From contig CBDHDW010000013.1 of NCBI GenBank assembly GCA_965261915.1, forward strand, positions 620,001-684,000: DNA of 64,000 nucleotides. The letters are read 5' to 3'. Source of the DNA: JAIBDK01 sp965261915. Lineage in GTDB: Bacteria; Pseudomonadota; Gammaproteobacteria; Arenicellales; Poriferihabitantaceae. Positions 54,175 through 63,412 of the stretch are shown in pieces; position 1 is the stretch's first letter, and every line of letters starts with the position of its first letter. The translations under genes and the position numbers were made by a program. Under the pieces are notes generated by a model, which saw nothing but the letters and a program-made list of their open reading frames with translations, ran no database searches and had not been told where the DNA came from.

Positions 54175-55422
54175 TTATAGTTTGAACAACTTTTTTGCTG
54201 CCGAAATAATCGAAGCATTACCTTCAATATCAGCTTGCCGCAATACCTGGCTGGGTTGGTGTGCAACCTTGTTCGTAAGATCATGTGCAAATTGTTCCAT
54301 TATTTTTTGTGGATCACCGCCACTCTCCAGCTTCTTTAACGCCTTATTTAGTTCAGACTGCTTTACTTCGTTGAGACCGTCCCGAAAAGATCGTATGACC
54401 GGAACAGAATCCAGTGATCTCATCCAGCGCATAAACTTTACCACCTGAAAGTCAATGATATTTTCCGCTTCTTCCGCAGCGCGAACGCGAAGTTCGCGAT
54501 TCTCATCAACCAGGGATTTCAAATCATCAACGGTGTACAGATAAGCATCTTTCAGTTGACTGACTTCAGCCTCTACATCTCGGGGAACAGCCAGATCAAG
54601 GATAAAAATAGGCCTGTGCTTACGTTTTTTTAAGGCCGCTTCTATCGCACCTTTGCCAAGAATTGGTAAGGTGCTCGCGGTAGAGCTAACGACAATATCC
54701 GCGTTGACAAGCTGATCGGGAATTTGTGAGAGGGAAATGGCTTCACTGCCTGTCTCCGTTGCCAAACTCTGTGCTTTCTCAATGGATCGATTGGCAATGA
54801 CGATATGTCCAACGTTATTTTGTTTCAAATGTCTGGCGACTAACTCGATGGTTTCGCCGGCACCAATCAACAACGCTGTTTGTTCAGAAAGGTGGCTAAA
54901 TATATTCTTCGCCAGATTGACTCCGACATAGGCTACAGACACCGCATTCTCGCCAATAGTCGTATCAGTCCTAACCTGTTTTGCCACATTGAACGTATGC
55001 TGGAACAATCGATTTAAAACCTTTCCGGTGGCACCAAGATCTGTCGCCGTCTGAAATGCATTTTTCATTTGTCCGAGAATTTGCGGTTCACCCAGCACCA
55101 TTGAATCCAGCCCCGACGCAACACGAAACGCATGTTTTACCGCTTCTTCGTTTGGATATTGATAGATACTGCCCTTAAGCTCGGACCGGGATAAACCACT
55201 ATGATTTGAAAGCCAATCGAGTATATTGTCCTGAGCAGATGACTCCTGCCCACAATAGATTTCCGTTCGATTGCAGGTAGACAGAATGGCAGCCTCACTG
55301 GCACCAGCGGAACGTGTTAAGTCAACCAGCGCATGCGGCATCACATCTGGACCAAACGCCGCCTTCTCTCGAATATCGATGGAGGCCGTTTGATGATTCA
55401 AACCGATGGTGAGCAGATGCAT
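54175..55422 (-). CDS. hemA: glutamyl-tRNA reductase
   Basis: A 415-residue HemA (418 in E. coli), the first enzyme of C5-pathway tetrapyrrole synthesis. The family start MHLLTIGLNHQTASIDIREKAAF fixes the ATG at 55422; a longer reading adds 22 unrelated residues. The catalytic cysteine is in LSTCNRTEIYC. GLDSMVLGEPQILGQMK is conserved, the NADPH site is LLIGAGETIELVARHL, and the C-terminal dimerisation helices follow. Divergent from the TPR lipoprotein-lolB-ispE operon over a shared 196-bp promoter region. Same order as in E. coli and Pseudomonas. Confidence 0.96.
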   Translation of the reverse strand: MHLLTIGLNHQTASIDIREKAAFGPDVMPHALVDLTRSAGASEAAILSTCNRTEIYCGQESSAQDNILDWLSNHSGLSRSELKGSIYQYPNEEAVKHAFRVASGLDSMVLGEPQILGQMKNAFQTATDLGATGKVLNRLFQHTFNVAKQVRTDTTIGENAVSVAYVGVNLAKNIFSHLSEQTALLIGAGETIELVARHLKQNNVGHIVIANRSIEKAQSLATETGSEAISLSQIPDQLVNADIVVSSTASTLPILGKGAIEAALKKRKHRPIFILDLAVPRDVEAEVSQLKDAYLYTVDDLKSLVDENRELRVRAAEEAENIIDFQVVKFMRWMRSLDSVPVIRSFRDGLNEVKQSELNKALKKLESGGDPQKIMEQFAHDLTNKVAHQPSQVLRQADIEGNASIISAAKKLFKL

Positions 55423-55618
55423 TGTGTTAACAGAGGTTAGTATATATAGGCCAGAAAGCGCGGGTTCACGCGAAAAGCGAAAATCCATTTTGCGTAATTC
55501 AGGAGTTTATATTGTTCGCGGCCCGATTATAGTTTATTCAGGGAGAAATTCCCTGCACTGATAGCCTAAATATTGGTAGACTTTAGTTCTTACCAGCTAA
55601 ATTAATCGGATTTCCCTC

Positions 55619-57475
55619 GTGCTTGAGCCAGCCAAGTCGCTCTGCAAACGCCATCTCCAGCCCACTCGGGGGATTTTTGCTATTGGCGTTTTGTTGATGA
55701 TTAGTGGTTGTCAATCAACCACAGAAACGGCTCAACCAGCGGCTGATGTAAAAATTGAAGATCCAATACCAGAAGAAAACACCAAAGTTAGCGAGATATC
55801 AGAATTAACGCCGGATTTAATGTACGATTTACTGGTATCTGCTATCGCCCAACAACGAAATCAAAACAAAGTTGCGGTTGAATCGCTATCTCGCGCGGCT
55901 TACCAGTCCAGGCACCCTCGTATAGTGGCACAAGCTATGCGTCTGGCAATGCAATCCAACAATTTTCAGGAAGCGGTTGATCTCGCCAGGCTTTTGAATC
56001 AAATCGACCCCGAGAACTATCGAGTCACGCTTGCGCTCGCTCGGGCCCAGTTTGAACTGGATAACCAGACAGATGCACTAAGCCTGCTGATTGAGCTTGT
56101 TGCGGCACAACAACGGGATAATTTACACGTATTTCACGATGTCGCCGCGCTGATCTCCCAACAGTCTTCTAAGAACGGCAATGCGTTTATTCTAGCTTCG
56201 TATATTCAATTGGCTGACGCTTATGAGAATAATCTCGGGGTAAAAATGACAGGAACGATATTGGCGTTTAGACTTGAAAAACCAACTGAATTTCTCGATT
56301 TTGCAGAATCAAGCCTGATGCTGTCAGCCGACTGGGAGGCTCCCGCTATTCTCAAACTCACTTACCTGTCAGGGGTTGATACTGATGAAGCAAAGGCATT
56401 TGCTACGGAATACATCGCATCAAACCCTGAACAGGAAAGATTTCGCTTGCAGTACGCAAGAGTACTCATTCAGCTTGATGAACTGGATACCGCTCTCAGC
56501 GAACTAAACCAAATCACTGAACTCAACCCTGACTCCCGCGATACGCTGTATACCGCAGGAGTCGTTCATCTTGAACTGGAGCAGTATCCCGAGGCCCAAC
56601 TCAGTTTTGAGCAATACTTCTCCATCGATGATTCTAACGATCAAGTTCGTATGTATCTTGCAGAACTCGAACGATTGGACAAAAACTACGATTCTGCGAC
56701 ACGATATCTCTATGGAATATCATCCGAACAATTCTACGTTGACGCACAAATCCAGATTGCCGAGATTATCGCAGAACGCGGAGAACTCAAGTCTGCGATA
56801 AAACATCTGGAGCAAATTGATGTTTACAGCGAAGAAGAGAATATCCGCATCATTTTGGAGCAAGACTACCTCTATAGAAAGCACGCAACACTTAGCGATG
56901 CGAAAGAGGCGCTGGATTTCGGACTCGAACGGTTCCCCAACAATACCGAACTGCTCTACAATCGTGGATTATTGGCTACACAAATGGAACTGCTTTCACT
57001 GCATGAATCTGACATGCGCCGGCTGATTGAAATCGAACCGGAGAACGCGCACGCATATAATGCACTTGGTTATACTCTGGCAGATAAGACTGACCGTCTG
57101 GATGAAGCCATCGCCTTGATTACCAAGGCGAATGATCTGCTGCCCGACAATCCATTCATTCTTGACAGTATGGGCTGGGTACATTTTCGACTCGGCAACA
57201 ATTCTGAAGCGCTCAAGTTTCTAAAACAGGCGCTCGAAGGCCGACAGGATCCCGAAATCGCTGCTCATCTAGGGGAAGTTCTCTGGATCATTGGAAAACC
57301 AGAGGAAGCACGGGACATTTGGAACAAGGGGCAGCAGTGGGAACCGGAAAATTCTTTATTGTTAGATACAATTAAACGATTTTCAGATTCCCAGTCCAGC
57401 TACCAGCCTGGAATCGACACTCCAGAATTCTTTATTCCATTTACGTTAGATTCGGTGATAACAATTTGGGCGTAA
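55619..57475 (+). CDS. TPR-repeat lipoprotein next to lolB
   Basis: A 618-residue protein starting at GTG. A lipoprotein signal (FAIGVLLMISGC, lipidated cysteine 31) is followed by a low-complexity linker and TPR motifs over most of the chain, clearest at about residues 270-330 and 470-560 (AYNALGYTLADKTDRLDEAIALI, ILDSMGWVHFRLGNNSEALKFLKQAL). An equivalent TPR gene lies between hemA and lolB in pseudomonads. It probably sits on the inner leaflet of the outer membrane as a scaffold; its partners are unknown. It overlaps lolB by 10 nt. Confidence 0.88.
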   Translation: MLEPAKSLCKRHLQPTRGIFAIGVLLMISGCQSTTETAQPAADVKIEDPIPEENTKVSEISELTPDLMYDLLVSAIAQQRNQNKVAVESLSRAAYQSRHPRIVAQAMRLAMQSNNFQEAVDLARLLNQIDPENYRVTLALARAQFELDNQTDALSLLIELVAAQQRDNLHVFHDVAALISQQSSKNGNAFILASYIQLADAYENNLGVKMTGTILAFRLEKPTEFLDFAESSLMLSADWEAPAILKLTYLSGVDTDEAKAFATEYIASNPEQERFRLQYARVLIQLDELDTALSELNQITELNPDSRDTLYTAGVVHLELEQYPEAQLSFEQYFSIDDSNDQVRMYLAELERLDKNYDSATRYLYGISSEQFYVDAQIQIAEIIAERGELKSAIKHLEQIDVYSEEENIRIILEQDYLYRKHATLSDAKEALDFGLERFPNNTELLYNRGLLATQMELLSLHESDMRRLIEIEPENAHAYNALGYTLADKTDRLDEAIALITKANDLLPDNPFILDSMGWVHFRLGNNSEALKFLKQALEGRQDPEIAAHLGEVLWIIGKPEEARDIWNKGQQWEPENSLLLDTIKRFSDSQSSYQPGIDTPEFFIPFTLDSVITIWA

Positions 57476-58134
57476 TTACATTCTTCAGCAATATTCGAAG
57501 ACTCGGTTTCCTGATCATTCCTGCCCTATTCGTTGCCGGCTGCGCGACTACAGCGCCGACCTCGAACCGACTCACTTTGTGGAATATCCAACGAGCGCAA
57601 AATGAAAATATTTCTGCATGGGACTTGAACGGGAAAATTGGTGTTAAAACTGGTAAAAAAGGCGGCTCGGCAACGCTGAACTGGGACTATACACGGGACA
57701 GTCAAGCGATCGAGTTATACGGTCCATTTGGCGGTGGTCGAGTTCATATCAACGTGAATCCGGGATCTGCGCTACTCGAAGATACCAAAGGGCTCGAGAT
57801 TCAAGGCCTATCCGCGCAAGATGTGTTATACGAAAGACTGGGCTGGCACGTTCCATTCGCCCAACTGGTGTATTGGTCACGCGGATTACCCGACGAGGAT
57901 GCTAGAGAAATTGTAATTGATGATTTTGGCCGGCTACAGAGCCTGAAGCAGGGTATTTGGTTCGTTGAATACCAGGATTATCGCAATATCAGAAATTATA
58001 TACTCCCTCGAAAGTTCACCATCAAGTCACTGCCGGGAACCATGGAAGTGTATGATGACGACGGTAACGATCTTGGCGACGATTTTAGTGTCAAAGTAAT
58101 CTTAAAGCGCTGGCGGGAAATTGAAGCCGAATAG
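57466..58134 (+). CDS. lolB: outer-membrane lipoprotein receptor LolB
   Basis: A 222-residue lipoprotein that receives cargo from LolA and inserts it in the outer membrane. The lipobox LFVAGC puts the lipidated cysteine at residue 26. The core shows WDLNGKIGVKTGKKGGSATLNWDYTRD, ELYGPFGGGRVHI and LVYWSRGLPDE, typical of LolB. The start is a TTG that overlaps the preceding gene by 10 nt, so it depends on translational coupling. Next gene is ispE, as in E. coli. Confidence 0.93.
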   Translation: MGVITFFSNIRRLGFLIIPALFVAGCATTAPTSNRLTLWNIQRAQNENISAWDLNGKIGVKTGKKGGSATLNWDYTRDSQAIELYGPFGGGRVHINVNPGSALLEDTKGLEIQGLSAQDVLYERLGWHVPFAQLVYWSRGLPDEDAREIVIDDFGRLQSLKQGIWFVEYQDYRNIRNYILPRKFTIKSLPGTMEVYDDDGNDLGDDFSVKVILKRWREIEAE

Positions 58135-58144
58135 CTGCAAAAAA

Positions 58145-58960
58145 ATGCAACTCCAGTCAGCGGCGAAAATAAATCTGTTCTTACACGTTATTGGACAGCG
58201 TAAAGATGGTTACCACAATCTGCAAACCGCATTTCAGTTTCTCAATATCTTCGATACGTTAATATTTGAAAAATCTGCCGGTAATCATATCCGTCGAATT
58301 GATCAACACGAATTCGAAATACCCGAAGAAGACCTTGTAATCAAAGCAGCCAACCGGTTACTAAAAGAAAACGGTATCTCGGCCATCGGGCTCGACATTA
58401 CTTTGCGGAAAGTAATCCCTCCAGGGTCTGGAATGGGTGGCGGAAGCTCAAATGCAGCAACAACGTTGATTGGTCTGAACAGGTTGCTTAATCTTGGCAA
58501 CAGCAAACAACAGCTCTTGAAAATTGCTTCGTCACTGGGCGCAGATGTAGCGGTATTTATTCATGGAAAATCCACCTGGGCGAGTGGTATTGGCGATCAA
58601 TTTCTGGAGTTTACCCCGCCTGAACAATGGCTTTTGATTTGTGTTCCAAACATCAACGTACCGACTGCGGCAATTTTTAACCACCCTGATCTCTGTAGAA
58701 ACCGCCCTTCCATAGACAGGCAGGAATTTCTCAATCATTCAACAAGCAATGATCTTCAGCCAATTACCAGAAAGCTGTTTGCTGAAGTTAATGATGCCAT
58801 GAAAACATTGGAACAATTTGGCGAAACCAGAATGAACGGTAGTGGTTCGTCTATTTTCACCCTATGTGAATCCAGGGCGCATGCAAAGGATGTACAGGTA
58901 CAATTACCCGGTGAGTACAAAACGTGGATAGCAAAAACCCAAAACCGGTTTTCTCCTTAA
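58145..58960 (+). CDS. ispE: 4-diphosphocytidyl-2-C-methyl-D-erythritol kinase
   Basis: A 271-residue GHMP kinase of the non-mevalonate isoprenoid pathway. The ATG at 58145 gives the family start MQLQSAAKINLFLHVIGQRKDGYHNLQTAFQFL; a TTG at 58121 is less likely. The ATP loop is PPGSGMGGGSSNAATTL, the C-terminal GSGSSIF motif is intact. In E. coli and many relatives ispE is followed by prs. Here the sequence runs into mobile elements 40 bp later, so the conserved order breaks at this point. Confidence 0.95.
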   Translation: MQLQSAAKINLFLHVIGQRKDGYHNLQTAFQFLNIFDTLIFEKSAGNHIRRIDQHEFEIPEEDLVIKAANRLLKENGISAIGLDITLRKVIPPGSGMGGGSSNAATTLIGLNRLLNLGNSKQQLLKIASSLGADVAVFIHGKSTWASGIGDQFLEFTPPEQWLLICVPNINVPTAAIFNHPDLCRNRPSIDRQEFLNHSTSNDLQPITRKLFAEVNDAMKTLEQFGETRMNGSGSSIFTLCESRAHAKDVQVQLPGEYKTWIAKTQNRFSP

Positions 58961-59000
58961 GATTACCGGTTGGATTATATGTGCTTTTAAAATTAGCAAC

Positions 59001-59425
59001 GTGAATACTCCACCGGCTGAAAGCCGGTGGCTTCGGGTTACGGCTAAAAGCCGGATCGGTCCGCCGTTCGGCGGACTCAGGTCACGCTAAAATCATCGTC
59101 TGACTCGGGTGGTTTCTGCCTCTTAATGTAATCCGCCCATGCCGCGTCTGTGACGTTGCCGCTCGATACAACCCAATAGCCGCGACCCATAAATGTCTGG
59201 CTCCAGTAGCGCTTTTTTAGGCCCCCAAATTCGCTCAATAACTTATGCGAACTTCGACCCTTCAGATATTGCACCGCCGCGATACCGATATTTCGTTACC
59301 CAAACGATATGATATTTGCAGCCCCAGGCCGTATGGCTGCGACGTTTGTAGATTCCATACCCCCCAGTCTAACCTAAAACCAGAGCGATCCCATGCCGCC
59401 TAAAGGCGTGGGATTTACTGATCCC
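59001..59425 (-). mobile_element. deleted IS200/IS605-family element with palindromic ends
   Basis: Both structured ends are present. The right end has three successive hairpins: 59010-59030 (CCACCGGC with GCCGGTGG), 59041-59053 (CGGCT with AGCCG) and 59059-59076 (GTCCGCC with GGCGGAC). The left end has a hairpin at about 59391-59413 (CCCATGCC with GGCGTGGG). Between them lies a shortened tnpA. The total is about 425 bp, against about 700 for a full IS200. It cannot transpose alone but may be moved in trans. Confidence 0.75.
59077..59365 (-). pseudogene. IS200-type transposase TnpA, internal deletion
   Basis: The minus strand reads YGIYKRRSHTAWGCKYHIVWVTKYRY, the family N-terminus, and then, after losing the frame, QYLKGRSSHKLLSEFGGLKKRYWSQ and RGYWVVSSGNVTDAAWADYIKRQKPPE, the family C-terminus with the catalytic-helix region. 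The middle, including the HUH metal-binding pair (HVHLL), is missing. The product would be inactive. Confidence 0.78.
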
Positions 59426-59443
59426 TTATCAGGGACTTTAAAA

Positions 59444-60479
59444 TACCTAATTACCACTATAGATAAGTCGCTCTACCCCGTATATAATAACAGTCTATCT
59501 ATTTAATTCATAAGGGGTATGTCATGGCGCGTAATAAGGTGCAATTCCAGAAAGGGGTTAGTTTGAACGATTTTATCAAACAGTACGGTACCGAAGACCA
59601 ATGCTTCGATGCACTTTATGCTTGGCGGTGGCCCAAAGGGTTCCAGTGTCCGGCCTGTGGTCACGACAAGTGCTGCCAGCTGACCATCCGTAAACTTCAG
59701 CAGTGCAATCGCTGCAATCGCCAGACATCACTGACGGCTGGAACCATCTTTGAATCCACCAAACTACCGCTCACGCTATGGTTCCAGGGTATCTATCTGA
59801 TTACACAGGACAAGAAAGGCATCTCGGCCATGAAACTGCATCGTCACCTGGGTATTTCCTACAATGCCGCCTGGCGAATGAAGCACAAGCTTATGCAGGT
59901 GATGATGGAGCGAGATCACAATAACAAACTATCCGGGTTGATTGAATTGGATGATGCTTACTTGGGCGGCGAGCGTAGCGGGTGCAAGCCGGGACGTGGT
60001 GCTGCCGGTAAGACGCCTTTTGTGGCGGCGGTGGAGACCACCGCCGATCATTGCCCTGTTCGGGTTAAGTTGTCGGTCGTAAAGGGTTTCCGCACAGAAG
60101 CGATTAAGTCATGGAGTCAGCAACATCTGACCGAGGGCAGTACCGTTATCTCCGATGGTTTAGCGTGCTTTAATGCCGTTGTCGAGGCAGGTTGCTTGCA
60201 TGACAAGATGGTGTGCGGCGGTGGCAGAGCGTCTGTCGAAAAACCTGAGTTCTATTGGGTCAATACGATTCTGGGTAACTTAAAGAGTTCATTACGCAGT
60301 ACCTATCATGCTATTCGACCTAAATATGCTCAGCGATACTTGTCGGAATTTCAGTATCGTTTCAATCGTCGTTTTGATTTGAACGACCTCATTCCCAGGC
60401 TTGCTTGCGCGGCACTCAGAACGCCACCGATGCCGGAAAACTTGCTGAAGATAGGCTTGGGTTAGATGGTAATTAGGTA
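59444..60479 (+). mobile_element. IS1595-family insertion sequence
   Basis: Inverted repeats TACCTAATTACCA (59444-59456) and TGGTAATTAGGTA (60467-60479) are perfect over 13 bp and bracket one transposase gene. No 8-bp target duplication could be matched in the flanks, so the exact ends may extend further. A TATAAT box at 59483-59488 precedes the gene. Confidence 0.7.
59524..60465 (+). CDS. IS1595-family transposase
   Basis: A 313-residue transposase with no frameshift. An N-terminal zinc ribbon uses CPACGHDKC and CNRCN. The ISXO2-like catalytic core has IELDDAYLGGE (first Asp), TVISDGLACF (second Asp) and the NTILGNLKSS region with the third ligand. The end carries the typical FQYRFNRRFDL. 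It looks intact and possibly active. It lies between the dead IS200 element and the IS66 transposase. Confidence 0.9.
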   Translation: MARNKVQFQKGVSLNDFIKQYGTEDQCFDALYAWRWPKGFQCPACGHDKCCQLTIRKLQQCNRCNRQTSLTAGTIFESTKLPLTLWFQGIYLITQDKKGISAMKLHRHLGISYNAAWRMKHKLMQVMMERDHNNKLSGLIELDDAYLGGERSGCKPGRGAAGKTPFVAAVETTADHCPVRVKLSVVKGFRTEAIKSWSQQHLTEGSTVISDGLACFNAVVEAGCLHDKMVCGGGRASVEKPEFYWVNTILGNLKSSLRSTYHAIRPKYAQRYLSEFQYRFNRRFDLNDLIPRLACAALRTPPMPENLLKIGLG

Positions 60480-60484
60480 AGATT

Positions 60485-61921
60485 ATGATTTTTTCAAACG
60501 CACCCAAAGGTTATGTTTCCGTTGAGGCTTATGAAGAGCTGAAGCAGAAGAATGCACAAACGATAGCCCTGCTTGTGGCTCGCATTGAAGACCTTGAGCG
60601 TCGCCTCAGCTTGAACAGCAGCAACAGTAGCAAACCGCCTTCAAGCGACGGCCTACAGAAGCCCAAGGCTGAACCCAGAACCAAAAGTCTGCGGAGAAAA
60701 TCCGGTAAAAAGTCAGGCGGGCAGAAAGGCCACAAGGGAAGCACCCTGTGCCAAACGGCAGATCCCGATCATGTTGAAGATCACTTTCCTTCTGTCTGCG
60801 GGCAATGTGGCACACCGCTGTCGCCATCAATGGCAGAGGATTACGCCGCACGACAGGTGTTTGACCTGCCCGAGCCACAACCCCTGGTGACAACGGAACA
60901 CAGGGCACATGTCTGCCTTTGCGGCCACTGTGGGGAAACAACCAGGGCGGCGTTTCCTCTGGAAGTAAAGGCACCCGTGCAGTACGGGCCACGCATCGCC
61001 GGAGTGGCAACATATCTCCAATGCGCCCATTTCCTGCCGGAAGACAGACTGGCGCAAATAATGGCCGATTTGTTCAATGCCCCTTTGGTTCCTGCCACTG
61101 TGGCCGCCATGAACCGCAAAGCATCAGAGCGGCTCAAGGGGGTTGCTTCTCCCCTGCAGGATGTGATCGCCCAACAGGTCCACGTCAAACATCTTGACGA
61201 GACGGGTTTCCGGATTACGGGGTGCCTGCAATGGCTTCACGTTGCCTGTACACCGCTTCTGGCTTTCTACCGGGTCAGCAGCAAACGCGGTAATCTGTTA
61301 TCCAATCTCACGGGCTGTATCGTGCATGATCATTGGCAGCCCTACTTCACGCTGGATGGTGTTACCCATGCGTTGTGCAATGCACACCATTTACGGGAAC
61401 TGCAAGCGTTGGTCGAAATCGAACAGGAAGATTGGGCTGGTCAGATGCAAAGGCTACTGCGGCGTGCGCACCATGTCACACAGGCCGCGCGGGATAAGGG
61501 CGTGGCGGTTTCAACACCGCTTGTTGCGCTTATCAATCGGCGATACGACAGGATCATCACCGCTGCATTGGGTTTCCATGAGGAATTGCCTCCACTCGTG
61601 CCGCCAAAACCCGGAAGACGGGGGCGCAAGAAGCGACGGACAGGACATAATCTGGCTTTACGATTGCGCGATCACAAGGAAGGCACCCTGCGCTTTCTGA
61701 CAGATCCCGACGTGCCATTCACAAACAACGAAGCTGAACGCGACCTGCGGATGATGAAGTTACGCCAGAAAATATCGGGAGGGTTCAGGTCTGAACAAGG
61801 GGCAGAGGATTTTGCCACCCTGCGCAGCGTCATCACAACGGCCAGAAAACAAGGATGGAACATCATCGAAACACTGATGATGCCTGCCGATCAGATTATT
61901 GCAAAACTGAAATACGCTTAA
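60485..61921 (+). CDS. IS66-family transposase (TnpC type)
   Basis: A 478-residue IS66 transposase with a clean frame. Residues about 15-45 form a coiled coil (ELKQKNAQTIALLVARIEDLERRL), followed by the SSNSSKPPSSDG motif. A zinc finger (CGQCG, then CGHCG) and the DDE core follow (HLDETGFRI, then HALCNAHHLREL and FTNNEAERDLRMMK). tnpA and tnpB accessory genes are absent, as in the ISBst12-like subgroup. It starts 6 bp after the IS1595 right repeat, so its own left end is not visible. CCTGGGCAGTTACG just after the stop may be its right end. Confidence 0.9.
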   Translation: MIFSNAPKGYVSVEAYEELKQKNAQTIALLVARIEDLERRLSLNSSNSSKPPSSDGLQKPKAEPRTKSLRRKSGKKSGGQKGHKGSTLCQTADPDHVEDHFPSVCGQCGTPLSPSMAEDYAARQVFDLPEPQPLVTTEHRAHVCLCGHCGETTRAAFPLEVKAPVQYGPRIAGVATYLQCAHFLPEDRLAQIMADLFNAPLVPATVAAMNRKASERLKGVASPLQDVIAQQVHVKHLDETGFRITGCLQWLHVACTPLLAFYRVSSKRGNLLSNLTGCIVHDHWQPYFTLDGVTHALCNAHHLRELQALVEIEQEDWAGQMQRLLRRAHHVTQAARDKGVAVSTPLVALINRRYDRIITAALGFHEELPPLVPPKPGRRGRKKRRTGHNLALRLRDHKEGTLRFLTDPDVPFTNNEAERDLRMMKLRQKISGGFRSEQGAEDFATLRSVITTARKQGWNIIETLMMPADQIIAKLKYA

Positions 61922-62018
61922 AAACAACCTGGGCAGTTACGAGAAATTTACATAAACTTATTGACAGGGCGCCGTTAACTGAAGAGAATTTCACAAATCC
62001 ATATATTAGGGAATCATT

Positions 62019-62816
62019 TTGTCGTGCGCTGCCACTTCCGATCTCAAGTCGCATAAACCTGAGAGCCCTGCCCTCGTGGTAAACGGGCAGGGCCGGTCAA
62101 AGGTGATGTTGGTGTGTGAACATGCCAGCAATCATATTCCTGCACGTTATGCGGGTCTTGGTATGATAGATTCCGCAAAGATATCGCATGCAGCCTGGGA
62201 TCCGGGGGCACAGGCGGTTTCGGAACGCTTAAGTACCTTACTTGATGCACCACTTGTGATCAGTACCGTTTCCCGTCTGGTTTACGATTGCAACAGGCCA
62301 CCAACGTCCACCGGGGCAATACGTGCGGTCAGTGAACAAATTGTTGTTCCGGGGAACGCATCTTTAACGACAATCGAACAAATAGAACGGGTTGAAACGG
62401 TTTACCAACCGTTTACGCAAATTGTGTCAGATACGATTTCGTCTTTCGAAACCAAACCCATACTGGTCACAATTCACAGTTTTACCCAAACCCATAATGA
62501 TCAGACGCGCGAAGTGGACATCGGTATCATCCACGATGCGGATGCGCATTTAGCCAAGGCAATGATTGAATTGTCGAATGCGGAAATGGACCTGAAATTC
62601 GCATTGAACGAACCATATTCAAAAGCTGATGAAGTTGCCCATACACTGGAATTGCACGGCACAAAAAACAGCCTGATCAATGTGATGATCGAGGTGTGTA
62701 ATGATCGGATTGAAACTGCGGAACAGCAAGATGCGATTGCGCAGATGTTGGCTGATCTACTGTCGGCAAGCCTGGCCAAGCTGAACGAAGACATCTCAAC
62801 AAAAGGTGCCATATGA
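62019..62816 (+). CDS. N-formylglutamate amidohydrolase family protein
   Basis: A 265-residue FGase-family hydrolase. The core motifs are VMLVCEHASNHIPARYAGLG, SRLVYDCNRPP, and the metal-site VTIHSFTQTHND followed by EVDIGIIHD. The characterised members hydrolyse N-formylglutamate to glutamate and formate in histidine breakdown. Here it is not with hut genes but overlaps a TRAP permease gene by 4 nt (ATGA). The start is uncertain: a TTG at 62019 is used. The sequence reads GC-richer than the 52-59 kb genes, suggesting a different origin. Confidence 0.85.
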   Translation: MSCAATSDLKSHKPESPALVVNGQGRSKVMLVCEHASNHIPARYAGLGMIDSAKISHAAWDPGAQAVSERLSTLLDAPLVISTVSRLVYDCNRPPTSTGAIRAVSEQIVVPGNASLTTIEQIERVETVYQPFTQIVSDTISSFETKPILVTIHSFTQTHNDQTREVDIGIIHDADAHLAKAMIELSNAEMDLKFALNEPYSKADEVAHTLELHGTKNSLINVMIEVCNDRIETAEQQDAIAQMLADLLSASLAKLNEDISTKGAI

Positions 62817-63412
62817 TTGGGTTTGCCGGAAAATATGTGCGCGTCGTCGATGCTGTAAACCGCCGTATCGGCCGTATTATGATGTATGGCATCTTTGTCA
62901 TGGTCGCGATTTTGCTATGGTCATCGATCTCGAAAACCTTCTTTTTGCCATCGCGCTGGACGCTGGAAGTCGCGCAGTTTGCCATGGTGACCTATTACAT
63001 CCTTGGCGGTCCGTATTCGCTTCAACTTGGGGCCAATGTGCGGATGGATTTGTTTTACGGCGAATGGACTGATCGGCGCAAAGCCCAGGTCGATGCGATC
63101 ACCGTGTTCTTTTTGATGACATATCTGGGCGTATTGCTTTACGGCGCGTTTGATTCAACGGCTTATTCATTGGGCAAGCCCTATAACATGGAAAGCTTCA
63201 CGTTCTTCAAAAACCTGTTCATCGGTTTTTTCACCGGCGGATTTGAAGGCGCACAAGAGGTGATCGGACGCCTTGAACGCAGTGCAACCGCATGGCGCCC
63301 ATACCTGTGGCCGATCAAGGTTACGATGATTGTCGGGATAATATTGATGTTGCTACAAGCCATTTCAGAACTGATCAAAGACATCGCTAAAATTAAAGGG
63401 GTGACACTGTAA
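62813..63412 (+). CDS. TRAP transporter small permease (DctQ type)
   Basis: A 199-residue membrane protein with four main hydrophobic segments, the layout of DctQ subunits. GPYSLQLGANVRMDLFYGEWTDRRKAQVD between helices 2 and 3 is the family pattern. It is on the long side for DctQ because of an extra loop at about 125-160. It overlaps the amidohydrolase gene and its stop overlaps the dctM-type ATG. No periplasmic binding protein is in view; it may lie beyond the window. Confidence 0.88.
   Translation: MIGFAGKYVRVVDAVNRRIGRIMMYGIFVMVAILLWSSISKTFFLPSRWTLEVAQFAMVTYYILGGPYSLQLGANVRMDLFYGEWTDRRKAQVDAITVFFLMTYLGVLLYGAFDSTAYSLGKPYNMESFTFFKNLFIGFFTGGFEGAQEVIGRLERSATAWRPYLWPIKVTMIVGIILMLLQAISELIKDIAKIKGVTL

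Noticed and set aside
58943..58971. Terminator after ispE
   Set aside because: A 7-bp stem (AACCGGT with ACCGGTT) spans the stop codon but has no T run after it and a 15-base loop.
60606..61188. Overlapping minus-strand frames within the IS66 transposase
   Set aside because: The plus-strand protein has the full set of IS66 motifs; the minus frames overlap one another and match nothing.
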